A DNA stretch of 64,000 nt from an uncultured Oscillospiraceae bacterium (GTDB lineage: Bacteria; Bacillota; Clostridia; Oscillospirales; Oscillospiraceae). The notes beneath the pieces are model-generated. The model was not told where the DNA came from. It ran no database searches and worked only from the letters and a program-made list of their open reading frames with translations. Positions 15,724-23,765 of this stretch are shown piece by piece. Position 1 is the stretch's first letter. Each line of letters opens with the position of its first letter. A program made the position numbers and the translations under genes. The DNA is taken from positions 1 through 64,000 of the forward strand of contig CAJUKT010000107.1 of the NCBI GenBank assembly GCA_910587255.1, in the 5' to 3' direction.

Positions 15724-15867
15724 AAGTGGCGCTCCTCTCATTTCCCAATTATCGCCGTACCGCCTTGTCCCCCGGTTTGGCCGCACGGCCGGGTCTCGTT
15801 CCTTTCGTCCCGCTTCACAAGCAGAACCGCGGCGGGGCCGCGGGCCCGCAAATCTCCCCCTGGGGTT
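15724..15867 (-). other. GC-rich structured ddl-murF intergenic region
   Basis: 144 bp without an ORF of its own. It contains CGCGGGCCCGCGG-like palindromes near 15832-15850 and GGCCGCACGGCC near 15778-15790. It may be one of the structured intergenic elements common in this genome; no terminator with a U run was seen. Confidence 0.3.
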
Positions 15868-16914
15868 CTACCGTCCCGCCGCCCGGGCCACCAGGGACGC
15901 TTTTATAATGCGCTCGCACAGCTCGCCATAGCCGATGCCCGCCGCCGCCGCCTCCTGGGGCAGCAGGCTGGTGGGGGTCATGCCGGGCAGGGTGTTGATC
16001 TCCAGGAACCAGGGGACGCCGTCCCCGGTGACGATGAAATCGGCCCGGGCGTACACCGACAGCCCCAGCGCCCGGAACACCGTCAGCGCCGCCTCCCCCA
16101 GCCTCTGCTCCCACTGGGCGGGGATGGGGGCGGGGGTGATCTCCTCAGCCGCCCCGGGCTGGTACTTGTTCTCATAGTCATAAAAGCCGGCCTTGGGAAT
16201 GATCTCGATGGAGGGCAGGGCCTTGTCCTCCAAAATGCCCACCTGGATCTCCCGCCCGGCTATGTACTGCTCCACCACGCACACCCCGCCGTAGGCCAGC
16301 GCCCCGGCCAGGGCGCCGGACAGCTCCTCCCTGCGGTGGACGATGGACACCCCGATGGACGAGCCGGAGGCCGCCGGCTTGACCACGCAGGGGACCTCCA
16401 GCCGGGCGGCCAGGGCGGGGATATCGTCCTGCGTATACCGCACCAGCTCCCACCTGGGGGTGGCCACGCCCAAGGGGGCAATCAGCTTTTTGGTCAGGTC
16501 CTTGTCCATGGCGATGGCGCTGCCCAGGTGGCCGGCCCCGGTGTAGGGGATGCCCATCAGCTCGAAGGCGGCCTGCACCCGGCCGTCCTCCCCGCAGGCG
16601 CCGTGGAGGCCCAGGAACACCACGTCCGCCATGCGGCACGCCTCCAGCACGCCCGGACCGAACAGGCTGTCCCCGCCCCCGCTCCGGGAGGCCCGCACCG
16701 CCGCCAGATCCGGGGCCTGGCGGCCGATTTTGGTCAGCTCCGCCGGGATGGGGGCGCAGAACAGGGCCTCGGGGGCCTGCTCAGACCCCAGGTACATATC
16801 AATCAGCGCGGCCTGGTGCCCCCGCTCCCGCAGCGCGGCGCACACCTTGCACCCGCTGGACAGCGACACGTTGCGCTCATCGCTGAGCCCGCCGGCCAAA
16901 ACAACAATTTTCAT
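15868..16914 (-). CDS. ddl: D-alanine--D-alanine ligase
   Basis: 348 aa. Start MKIVVLAGG at 16914 with GGAGG 8 nt upstream; an ATG five codons earlier lacks one. ATP-grasp fold with HGACGEDGRVQ, GSAIAMDKDLTKKL, VVKPAASGSSIGVSIV and the C-terminal LEINTLPGMTPTSLLP. It condenses two D-alanines, supplying MurF encoded next door. First gene of the murF/ABC-F/YdcF/prfA run. Confidence 0.95.
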   Translation of the reverse strand: MKIVVLAGGLSDERNVSLSSGCKVCAALRERGHQAALIDMYLGSEQAPEALFCAPIPAELTKIGRQAPDLAAVRASRSGGGDSLFGPGVLEACRMADVVFLGLHGACGEDGRVQAAFELMGIPYTGAGHLGSAIAMDKDLTKKLIAPLGVATPRWELVRYTQDDIPALAARLEVPCVVKPAASGSSIGVSIVHRREELSGALAGALAYGGVCVVEQYIAGREIQVGILEDKALPSIEIIPKAGFYDYENKYQPGAAEEITPAPIPAQWEQRLGEAALTVFRALGLSVYARADFIVTGDGVPWFLEINTLPGMTPTSLLPQEAAAAGIGYGELCERIIKASLVARAAGR

Positions 16915-16968
16915 AAAGCGTTCCTCCACCGCAAAGCGATTCTATACCTATTTTATGCTTGAATGTAA

Positions 16969-16997
16969 ATTATACCACAACTCCCCGGGAGAAACAA
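16969..16997 (-). promoter_or_regulatory. sigma-A promoter for ddl
   Basis: Minus strand TTGTTT (16997-16992), 17-bp spacer, TATAAT (16974-16969). About 50 nt before the ddl start. Confidence 0.7.
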
Positions 16998-17011
16998 GGG
17001 GGCAGACGAAA

Positions 17012-17030
17012 GCCCCCGCAGGGCGGGGGC
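17012..17030 (-). terminator. terminator after the DUF421/DUF4363 genes
   Basis: Stem GCCCCCGC / GCGGGGGC with a 3-nt loop, followed on the minus strand by TTTCGT. It lies 6 bp after the DUF4363 stop. Confidence 0.6.
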
Positions 17031-17035
17031 CTCGC

Positions 17036-17422
17036 CTACAGCAGGTTGGTGAGGGTGGGGAGCTCCGCCTCCACCAGCAGCTCCAGCTGGGTGAGCAGCC
17101 GGGCGTTGACGGCGGCGTATTCGGCGCTCTGCTTCTCCTCCCCCTCCAGAAAGGCCAGCGCCTCGTCCAGGGAAATGAGCACGGCGTCGATGTCGGTGTG
17201 GCGCAGGGTGGTGTGGAGATAGCCCTCGTGGCCCGTCCAGCGCTCCTTGGCCTGGCGGGTGAGCAGGGCGGCCCCCGCCCAGTCCTCCTGCCGGGCGTGC
17301 TGCTGGGCCTGGGTGAGCAGGCCGGTGAGCTGGCTGGTAAAGCCGTGCAGATGCCACACGTGCAGCCCGGACAGGCCGGCCAGAAGCAGGATCAGCGCGA
17401 TGGAGAGATACAGCCGTCTCAT
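17036..17422 (-). CDS. DUF4363 family membrane-anchored protein
   Basis: 128 aa. One N-terminal hydrophobic helix (YLSIALILLLAGLSGLHVW) followed by a helical soluble domain with EEDW-type repeats (QEDWAGAALLTRQAKERW). In spore-forming Clostridia this family is usually encoded directly after a DUF421 gene, as here (4-nt overlap). Function unknown; a membrane or forespore-related role is only inferred from that pairing. Confidence 0.75.
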   Translation of the reverse strand: MRRLYLSIALILLLAGLSGLHVWHLHGFTSQLTGLLTQAQQHARQEDWAGAALLTRQAKERWTGHEGYLHTTLRHTDIDAVLISLDEALAFLEGEEKQSAEYAAVNARLLTQLELLVEAELPTLTNLL

Positions 17423-18102
17423 GGTTTCGCCTCCCTTTTGGGTACGCAGCAGGTATTGCCCCCCTCGTCCACCGTGAGCAGGAACGCCTGCCGGTGGGAG
17501 TGCAGGCCGTGGGCGGCCAGCTGCTTTTCCAGCCAGCCATGCTCATAGCCCGCCCCCCGCAGGTTGTGCTCCAGCAGCCGCCCGTCGCTGATGATCACCA
17601 CGGGCAGGCCCGTCTCCTGGACCGCCGCGCCCACCTGGGCGGCGGTGGCGGGCTTGTCGGCGGCATAGGGCAGCACGGACAGCTGCCCGTTGGTCTCCAG
17701 CAGGGCGAATTTGATGGATTGGAAGTCGGCATAGCCCTGTATGCGCAGCTCCTCCATCAGCTCGTCCAGGGTGAGGCGGTTCTTTTTCAGCTCCGCCTGC
17801 ACCACCTGGCCGTTTTCCACCACCACCGAGGGCCGGCCGCACAGCAGGGCACGGAAGCGGATGGACTTGGTGCACAGCACCGAGAGGATGGAGGACAGGG
17901 CCAGCAGCACCACGATGGGGATCAGCCCCGACAGCAGCGGGATGCCGTTGTCCTGCATGGGGACGGAGGCCAGGTCGGCGATGATGAGGGTGAGCACCAG
18001 CTCGGAGGGCTCCAGCTGGCCGATCTGGTGCTTGCCCAAAAGCCGGATGCCCACGACGATGAACAGGTAGAGCGCCACGGTGCGGATGAGGACGACAAAC
18101 AT
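17419..18102 (-). CDS. DUF421 (YetF-like) membrane protein
   Basis: 227 aa. Three N-terminal membrane helices, with the family signature RLLGKHQIGQLEPSELVLTL, then a cytoplasmic alpha/beta domain containing RPSVVVENGQV and LTLDELMEELRIQGYADF. YetF-type proteins occur in several copies in spore formers and some are associated with spore membranes or germinant receptor clusters. It forms a coupled pair with DUF4363. A truncated family-1 repeat lies 55 bp upstream. Confidence 0.85.
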   Translation of the reverse strand: MFVVLIRTVALYLFIVVGIRLLGKHQIGQLEPSELVLTLIIADLASVPMQDNGIPLLSGLIPIVVLLALSSILSVLCTKSIRFRALLCGRPSVVVENGQVVQAELKKNRLTLDELMEELRIQGYADFQSIKFALLETNGQLSVLPYAADKPATAAQVGAAVQETGLPVVIISDGRLLEHNLRGAGYEHGWLEKQLAAHGLHSHRQAFLLTVDEGGNTCCVPKREAKP

Positions 18103-18156
18103 GGTAACACCTCGTTTCCCTGATAATATGCGGAAAAATAGGGGGAGATATTCCTG

Positions 18157-18204
18157 AGAAGCTGTACCAATAGCCGAAGTATTCAGATTCGCGAGTCAAA
18201 ATTG
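18157..18204 (+). repeat. truncated family-1 palindromic repeat (left arm only)
   Basis: AGAAGCTGTACCAATAGCC followed by GAAGTATTCAGATTCGCGAG, matching the left 48 bp of the full copies at 20034, 39213 and 59065. The matching sequence then stops, so the right arm has been lost. Confidence 0.85.
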
Positions 18205-18311
18205 CGCATGGACAATCCGCGCACAGCCCGGCGCCGGATTTCATCACCGACTCCCTTGTTTTTTCCCCGAAGATGCGGTAAAATAAAAACCGTTCCGGGA
18301 GGGGGATCGTC

Positions 18312-18986
18312 ATGCGCTATACCCGAATGAGATTTGACATCTGGCTGTGCCTGCTGCTGGCCTACCTGGCCGGCATGGGGACGGCGAAGCTCACCGGGCT
18401 GGTTGTGCCCAGCCTGTACCAGCGCCACGTGGAGCAGCATACCGTGGCCGACGGCGACATCGGCGGCAAGGCGGGGGCGGAGGTGTTCCGCGCCCAGAGC
18501 GTGGCCGACCTGCTCAGCCACGACACCTTCACCATTCTCTCCGACGGCATCGAGTACTGCAACCGGGGCGGCGGCTACTACGGCAGCCACTATATGAACG
18601 CCGTCACCCTGCCCTCCGGCGAGCTGGTGGCCGCCGTCATCAATTCAGACAGCGTGCAAAGCGAGGGGGACTATTTTTTCGGCGTGAACACCCTGCCCGT
18701 GGGCCGGGTGGTGTATGAGGATCTGGAATCCAGCCCCAGCTTTCTCGGCCAGATCGAGTACAGCGAGCCTCTGAGCCGCCATGATTTCTATATCGACATG
18801 CTGGGCGGGGGCGGCAAGGCGGCCCAGGAGGACTACGCCGGATGGTATACCGGCACAGTCCAGGCCGTCACCATCCTGGTGTGCTTCCCCCTGCTCCACT
18901 CACTGGGGGCCAAGCTGGGCCTGTTCCCCTTCTTCTTCGCCCCCCGGGCCAAGAAGGGGGAGGAGAAAACAAGCGAGTGGGATTAG
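18312..18986 (+). CDS. uncharacterised protein with two membrane helices
   Basis: 224 aa. Hydrophobic helix at about residues 9-30 (WLCLLLAYLAGMGTAKLTG), a 150-residue middle part likely outside the membrane (YCNRGGGYYGSHYMNAVTLP, INSDSVQSEGDYFFGVNTLP), a second helix near 190-205 and a basic/acidic tail ending EEKTSEWD. GGGAGGGGG lies 6 nt before the ATG. I do not recognise the family. It starts a three-gene plus-strand cluster of unknown function. Confidence 0.75.
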   Translation: MRYTRMRFDIWLCLLLAYLAGMGTAKLTGLVVPSLYQRHVEQHTVADGDIGGKAGAEVFRAQSVADLLSHDTFTILSDGIEYCNRGGGYYGSHYMNAVTLPSGELVAAVINSDSVQSEGDYFFGVNTLPVGRVVYEDLESSPSFLGQIEYSEPLSRHDFYIDMLGGGGKAAQEDYAGWYTGTVQAVTILVCFPLLHSLGAKLGLFPFFFAPRAKKGEEKTSEWD

Positions 18987-19045
18987 GACTTCAGCCCCAA
19001 GCGCCGGGCGGCGCACCACAATCATTGAGAAAAGGAGACCAGACC

Positions 19046-19639
19046 ATGAAAACGGACCAAGTGAAGAAAATCAATTACGCCTATCTGCTCAGCTACATTT
19101 TGGTGCCGCTGGCCGCGGCCGCGCTGAGCCTGTTCATCGGCTACACCTTCTTCCGGGAGGGCGGCACGGGGGCCGCAATCTGTATGTTTATCATCCCCTT
19201 TCTGGCTGTGCTCTGGTGGATCTTCGCCCCCAGGAACATTTACAGGCTGGGCAAAAAGCGCATGGTGAAGCAGCTGGACGAGCTGGGCATCGACCGCCGC
19301 CAGATCTTCTACAGCGACGGCTGCGTGGTGTCCATGGACATTGCCAAGGGCAAGATCGGCCTGATGTTCTTCTGGAATCCGTTCCAGGTCCAGGTGGTCC
19401 CCGCCGCCCGGGTGTCCAGGGCCTGGACGGACGACGGCGCGGGGGGCGCGGGCTTCCTGCGGGGCACCAGCCGGGTGAGCTTCCTGTTTGAGATCGACGG
19501 CATCAAAATCCGGGTGAACACCTTCATCTCCAACCAGCGCTGGAAAATGAACGACGAGAAGGTGCTGGAGGGCATCTCCAAGGCGGATCTGTGGGTGCAG
19601 GTGCTGGACCAGGCCCGCAGCCAGGGAGAGGGCGCGTGA
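19046..19639 (+). CDS. uncharacterised membrane protein, two helices plus cytoplasmic domain
   Basis: 197 aa. The start MKTDQVKK at 19046 follows AAAGGAG; longer upstream starts are shadows of the preceding gene. Two adjacent helices (ILVPLAAAALSLFIGYTFF; AAICMFIIPFLAVLWWIF) then a soluble domain of about 125 residues with repeated beta-type stretches (RRQIFYSDGCVVSMDIAKG, FLFEIDGIKIRVN). The layout resembles membrane proteins with a PH-like cytoplasmic domain, but no family was identified. Middle gene of the cluster; the next gene starts 1 bp after its stop. Confidence 0.75.
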   Translation: MKTDQVKKINYAYLLSYILVPLAAAALSLFIGYTFFREGGTGAAICMFIIPFLAVLWWIFAPRNIYRLGKKRMVKQLDELGIDRRQIFYSDGCVVSMDIAKGKIGLMFFWNPFQVQVVPAARVSRAWTDDGAGGAGFLRGTSRVSFLFEIDGIKIRVNTFISNQRWKMNDEKVLEGISKADLWVQVLDQARSQGEGA

Positions 19640-19640
19640 G

Positions 19641-19991
19641 ATGGGGCTTATTGACAAGCTGTTGCGCAAATACCAGAACGACTGGTGCCGGGAGTGCAAT
19701 TGCACCATGGAAAAGGCCCGCAAGCAGCTCTTCGCCCTGCCCGGCGTAAGCGTGGGCCACTATACGGAGCACAAGGACCCGGCGTTTTACCGCAAGAGCC
19801 TGCGCATCGTGGACAAAAAGGCGGATATCCCCCCGGGCATGTACGCCTGCGGGGCCATCCAGTACCGCTGCCCCGAGTGCGCCAGGCGGGTCACGGTGCT
19901 CGACCCGTTCCTGCCCGTGCGGGACGAGGAAAAGCACGAGGCCGGCGTGGTGTTTTCCGGCGGGGAGCTGGACGACTTCCTGTGGCGGTGA
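19641..19991 (+). CDS. small protein with paired cysteines, possible zinc ribbon
   Basis: 116 aa. No signal peptide or membrane helix. Cysteine groups CRECNC (residues 16-21) and CPEC (78-81), with a further Cys in MYACGAIQYRC, are spaced as in zinc-ribbon folds. No family recognised. The ATG at 19641 is 1 bp after the previous stop, so it is translated from the same message. A parS-like site begins about 10 bp after its stop. Confidence 0.7.
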   Translation: MGLIDKLLRKYQNDWCRECNCTMEKARKQLFALPGVSVGHYTEHKDPAFYRKSLRIVDKKADIPPGMYACGAIQYRCPECARRVTVLDPFLPVRDEEKHEAGVVFSGGELDDFLWR

Positions 19992-19999
19992 GGGAACGC

Positions 20000-20015
20000 C
20001 GTTTCACGTGAAACA
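20000..20015. promoter_or_regulatory. parS-like ParB binding site 1
   Basis: GTTTCACGTGAAAC is the palindromic core of the bacterial chromosomal parS site. With flanks it matches the TGTTTCACGTGAAACA consensus at 15 of 16 positions. It lies in the gap before guaA. Confidence 0.8.
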
Positions 20016-20033
20016 TTCGTTTGTAATAATCTA

Positions 20034-20195
20034 AGAAGCTGTACCAATAGCCGAAGTATTCCGATTCGCGAGCCAAAACTGCCGCTGGCAAGGCGAAACA
20101 TCGCGGGAATACTTGGTGCATTTCAGGATTTTTCAACGCGGCCGGCGGCAATTTGGGCCGCAAAGCTGGGTGCTGAGGCTATTGTTACAGCTTCT
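20034..20195 (+). repeat. family-1 palindromic intergenic repeat, copy A
   Basis: 162 bp with terminal inverted repeats AGAAGCTGTACCAATAGCC and GGCTATTGTTACAGCTTCT, nested inner inverted arms (GCCAAAACTGCC / GGCGGCAATTTGG) and a central GAATACTTGGTGCATTTC near-hairpin. Sits in the 5' untranslated region of guaA. No clear target-site duplication. Confidence 0.92.
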
Positions 20196-20215
20196 AAACA
20201 TGAGGAGGGACGGCC

Positions 20216-21757
20216 ATGGCCCATCAGACTGTGATCGTGCTGGATTTCGGCGGGCAGTATAACCAGCTCATCGCCCGCAGGGTGCGGGAGTGCGGGGTAT
20301 ACTGCGAGGTGAAGCCCTACGCCACGCCGCTGGAGGAGCTGCGGGCCATGGAGCCCATCGGCATCATTTTCACCGGGGGGCCCGGCTCGGTGTATCTGGA
20401 CGGCGCGCCCCAGGTGGACCCGGCCATTTTCACCTGGGGGACGCCCATCCTGGGCATCTGCTACGGCTGCCAGCTCATGGCCCACCTGCTGGGGGGCCGG
20501 GTGAGCCCGGCCCAGGAGGGCAGCGCCCGGGAATACGGCAAGACCGAGACCTGCTTTGACACCCAGTGCACGCTGTTCCGGGGCCTGCCTGAAACGGGGA
20601 TCACCTGGATGAGCCACGGGGACTATATGGAGAAGGTCCCCGAGGGGTTCCAGCTGACCGCCCGCAGCGCCGCCTGCCCCAGCGTGGCCATCGCCGACGA
20701 GGCGCGGGGGTTCTACGGCGTGCAGTTCCATCCCGAGGTAAACCACACCCGGCACGGCACGGACATGCTCCGCCGCTTCCTCTACGACGTGTGCCATGCG
20801 GCAGGGGACTGGACCATGGGCGACTACAAGCGCACCGCCGTCCAGTCCCTGCGGGACAAGATCGGGGCGGGCAGGGTGCTGCTGGCCCTGTCCGGCGGGG
20901 TGGACTCGTCGGTGGCGGCGGCCCTGCTGGCCGAGGCGGTGGGGGAGCAGCTCACCTGCGTGTTTGTGGACCACGGCCTCATGCGGAAAAACGAGGGGGA
21001 CGAGGTGGAGGCCGCGTTCTCCCCATGGGCCATGAATTTCGTGCGCGTGGACGCATCCCAGCGCTTCCTGTCCCGGCTGGCCGGAGCGGAGGAGCCGGAG
21101 CGCAAGCGCAAGATCATCGGCGAGGAGTTCATCCGGGTGTTTGAGGGCGAGGCCAAAAAGGTGGGGGCGGTGGACTATCTGGCCCAGGGCACCATCTACC
21201 CCGACGTGATCGAGTCCGGCGCGGGGGACGCCGCCGTCATCAAAAGCCACCATAACGTGGGCGGCCTGCCCGACTGCGTGGACTTCAAGGAGATTGTGGA
21301 GCCCCTGCGGCTGCTGTTCAAGGACGAGGTGCGCCAGCTGGGCCGGGAGCTGGGCCTGCCGGAGTACCTGGTGGCCCGGCAGCCCTTCCCCGGGCCGGGG
21401 CTTGCCATCCGGGTGATCGGGGAGATCACAAGGGACAAGCTGGACACGCTCCGGGAGGCGGACGCCATCTTCCGGGAGGAGCTGGCAAGGGCCGGGGAGG
21501 ACAAGCGCCTGAGCCAGTTCTTCGCCGCGCTCACCAACATGCGCTCGGTGGGGGTGATGGGGGACGGGCGGACCTATGACTGGGCCATCGCCCTGCGGGC
21601 GGTGACCACCGACGACTTCATGACCGCCGACTGGGCCCGGATTCCCTATGAGCTGCTGGACCGGGTGAGCGTGCGCATCGTCAACGAGGTCAAGGGGATC
21701 AACCGGGTCGTGTACGACATCACCAGCAAGCCCCCGGCCACGGTGGAATTTGAATGA
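20216..21757 (+). CDS. guaA: GMP synthase (glutamine-hydrolysing)
   Basis: 513 aa, standard length. Class I glutamine amidotransferase domain with C82 in GICYGCQL and the His-Glu pair in VQFHPEV. The ATP pyrophosphatase domain has P-loop SGGVDSS and a C-terminal dimer domain with ITSKPPATVEFE. It converts XMP to GMP. GAGGAGGG precedes the ATG at 20216. A family-1 repeat ends 21 bp upstream, so it must be part of the leader if transcription starts before it. Confidence 0.97.
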   Translation: MAHQTVIVLDFGGQYNQLIARRVRECGVYCEVKPYATPLEELRAMEPIGIIFTGGPGSVYLDGAPQVDPAIFTWGTPILGICYGCQLMAHLLGGRVSPAQEGSAREYGKTETCFDTQCTLFRGLPETGITWMSHGDYMEKVPEGFQLTARSAACPSVAIADEARGFYGVQFHPEVNHTRHGTDMLRRFLYDVCHAAGDWTMGDYKRTAVQSLRDKIGAGRVLLALSGGVDSSVAAALLAEAVGEQLTCVFVDHGLMRKNEGDEVEAAFSPWAMNFVRVDASQRFLSRLAGAEEPERKRKIIGEEFIRVFEGEAKKVGAVDYLAQGTIYPDVIESGAGDAAVIKSHHNVGGLPDCVDFKEIVEPLRLLFKDEVRQLGRELGLPEYLVARQPFPGPGLAIRVIGEITRDKLDTLREADAIFREELARAGEDKRLSQFFAALTNMRSVGVMGDGRTYDWAIALRAVTTDDFMTADWARIPYELLDRVSVRIVNEVKGINRVVYDITSKPPATVEFE

Positions 21758-21817
21758 TGAAATTGCCGCAGGGCGCACAGGCGGCAAGCTGTCCAAAGCA
21801 GGCCCCGCCTGAAGAGC

Positions 21818-21862
21818 AAAACGGGCGCGGCATCCGCAATAGGTGGATGCCGCGCCCGTTTT
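21818..21862. terminator. bidirectional terminator after guaA
   Basis: AAAACGGGCGCGGCATCC pairs perfectly with GGATGCCGCGCCCGTTTT across a 9-nt loop, with A run and T run at the two sides, so it can end both guaA and the convergent ABC transporter operon. Confidence 0.9.
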
Positions 21863-21871
21863 GACCTGTTC

Positions 21872-22570
21872 TCAGCCCCCGCTCCCCTCCTGCTTTTCTG
21901 GACCGGCTGCGGCAATCCTCCCGTCCTGGATGCGCACGATGCGGTCCGTCCGCTTGGCCAGCTCCATGTCATGGGTGACCACCACCACGCAGCGCTCCCG
22001 CCCATGGGCCAGATCCCGCAGAATGGCGAAAATATTTTGGCTGTTCTCCTCATCCAGGTTTCCGGTGGGCTCGTCGGCCAGGATCAGCTCACTGCCCGCC
22101 GCCAGCGCCCGGGCAATGGCCACACGCTGCTGCTCGCCGCCGGACAGCATCCGGGGATAGCGCCCCAGCTGGTCCGGCTGAATGCCCACTGCCGCCAGCT
22201 GGGCGGCGGCCTCCTCCTCCGCCTGCCCCTTCGGCCGCTTTTGCAGGTAGAGCGGGTAAGCGGCGTTTTCCAGCGCCGTCAGGTGGGCAAAGAGATTGAA
22301 GTTCTGGTAGATCACCGATACATTTTTCAGCCGCCACGCATCCCGGTCCAGCTCCGCCGTGGACTGCCCCCGGAAGCGTATGCTGCCCTTCGTGGGCACG
22401 TCCAGCCCCGCCAGCAGGGACAGCAGCGTGGTCTTGCCGCTGCCGGAGCTGCCCACGATGGCCGTCATCTGCCCCGTCTCAAAGGCGCAGTCCACCCCGC
22501 GCAGGGCATAAACGGTCTGGTACTTTGTCCGATACGTATATTCCACCTGCTCAGCGGTCAAAATCGACAT
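21872..22570 (-). CDS. ABC transporter ATP-binding protein (MacB/LolD type)
   Basis: 232 aa. Walker A GSSGSGKTT, Q-loop YQNFNLF, signature LSGGEQQR, Walker B LILADEPTGNLD and switch His in VVTHDMELA, in the spacing of the MacB/LolD/FtsE class that partners FtsX-type permeases. It lies 3 bp after the small permease gene and is the last gene of the unit. In Firmicutes such systems export peptides, give resistance to antimicrobial peptides or signal through sensor kinases; none of these kinases is nearby. Confidence 0.93.
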   Translation of the reverse strand: MSILTAEQVEYTYRTKYQTVYALRGVDCAFETGQMTAIVGSSGSGKTTLLSLLAGLDVPTKGSIRFRGQSTAELDRDAWRLKNVSVIYQNFNLFAHLTALENAAYPLYLQKRPKGQAEEEAAAQLAAVGIQPDQLGRYPRMLSGGEQQRVAIARALAAGSELILADEPTGNLDEENSQNIFAILRDLAHGRERCVVVVTHDMELAKRTDRIVRIQDGRIAAAGPEKQEGSGG

Positions 22571-22573
22571 GCG

Positions 22574-23752
22574 TTATTCCTCCGTTTTCATCAGTTTCAT
22601 CACACTGCCGCCGGCCGCGATCCCCGCGCACACCGCCGCGCCCAGCAGGAACATCCCCATGACCGCCCCGGAAAAGGCCAGCCCGCCGGAACGCACCTCC
22701 AGCCCTGTGGCCTGCGCGGCGCACAGCCCCGCAAGGCCGCCGGTCAGGCCCAGCGCCAGCTGCTCCCCCAGCGCCTGCCCAAAAACGGCGCGGCGGCGCA
22801 CCCCCAGGCAGCGCATGACGGCGAACTCCCGCGCCCGCCGGCGGTTGACCAGAAATCCGGCGAAAAAGCTGACGCCCCCAATTAAAACCAGAAGCAGCGG
22901 CTGTAAGAGCCCCAGCATGTCCAGATTGGAGCGCAGCTCCTCCAGCGACTTCAAATACACCTCGTCGTGCACCAGCACCCCCACCCTGAAGCCGTCCGGC
23001 ACGGCGTTCATGGAAGGCTCCGCAAAAAACGGGGTGGAGAACAGCTTCTCCTTGCACTGCTCCAGACGGGCGGTGTCCCGGATGTCAAAGGTGCAGCTCT
23101 GAATGCTGAACGCATGGCTGCTGCCGTCCCCCCAGCCCATAAAGAAGGGGCAATAAATCACGTCTCCGGGCCCGCCGGACACCCGGCCAATCACCTTTAG
23201 GCGGGGGGCGGCCTCTGGATTGGACACCATCACGTCCACATATTCCCCGGCGTCCATGTCTTCTGGAATCAGGCAGACCATATCATCCCATTGGAAATCC
23301 TCCTCGCTCCACCCCGCGTCCAGGCGAATCTCCGCCCCCTCCAGCCTCGCGTCGCTGTCAAAGCTCAGCACGCGGCACAGCGTCATCCCAAAGGGCCGGG
23401 CCAGCTCCCAGTCCACCTTGGCCTTCACGTTGGCCACCGCCTGGTCCATGTCCGCCAGGCTGGGGTCCCGGGCGGCCTTGCGGCCCAGCAGCATCTCCAC
23501 ATAGGCGGTGCTGATGCTCAAATTATCGGCGTTCATGCCCCGCACGTCGGTGAGCGTGCAGTGGATGACGGTGCTGCGCACGGTTTCCTCAATAGACCGC
23601 TGCTGCTGAATCACCAGGCTGTGCAGGCCGCAGCCCGCGTACACCCCCAGGGCCGCCACCGCCGCCAGCAGCAGGCTTGCGCCGGGCCGCCGCAGCAGCA
23701 CCCGAAGCGCCAGCAGCGGCAGGCAGCCCACCACACACTTTTTCTCCCTCAA
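22574..23752 (-). CDS. FtsX-type ABC permease (smaller)
   Basis: 392 aa. One N-terminal helix (ASLLLAAVAALGVYAGCG), an extracytoplasmic domain of about 210 residues, then three helices with the FtsX pattern (LLLVLIGGVSFFAGFLVN, ALGEQLALGLTGGLAGLCAA, GAVMGMFLLGAAVCAGIAAG) and VMRCLGVRRRAV between them. This is the 4-helix MacB layout. It is 13 bp downstream of the larger permease and 3 bp upstream of the ATPase. Substrate unknown; the small Cys-rich secreted peptide gene upstream is an obvious candidate. Confidence 0.88.
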   Translation of the reverse strand: MREKKCVVGCLPLLALRVLLRRPGASLLLAAVAALGVYAGCGLHSLVIQQQRSIEETVRSTVIHCTLTDVRGMNADNLSISTAYVEMLLGRKAARDPSLADMDQAVANVKAKVDWELARPFGMTLCRVLSFDSDARLEGAEIRLDAGWSEEDFQWDDMVCLIPEDMDAGEYVDVMVSNPEAAPRLKVIGRVSGGPGDVIYCPFFMGWGDGSSHAFSIQSCTFDIRDTARLEQCKEKLFSTPFFAEPSMNAVPDGFRVGVLVHDEVYLKSLEELRSNLDMLGLLQPLLLVLIGGVSFFAGFLVNRRRAREFAVMRCLGVRRRAVFGQALGEQLALGLTGGLAGLCAAQATGLEVRSGGLAFSGAVMGMFLLGAAVCAGIAAGGSVMKLMKTEE

Positions 23753-23765
23753 TCCAATTCCTCCT

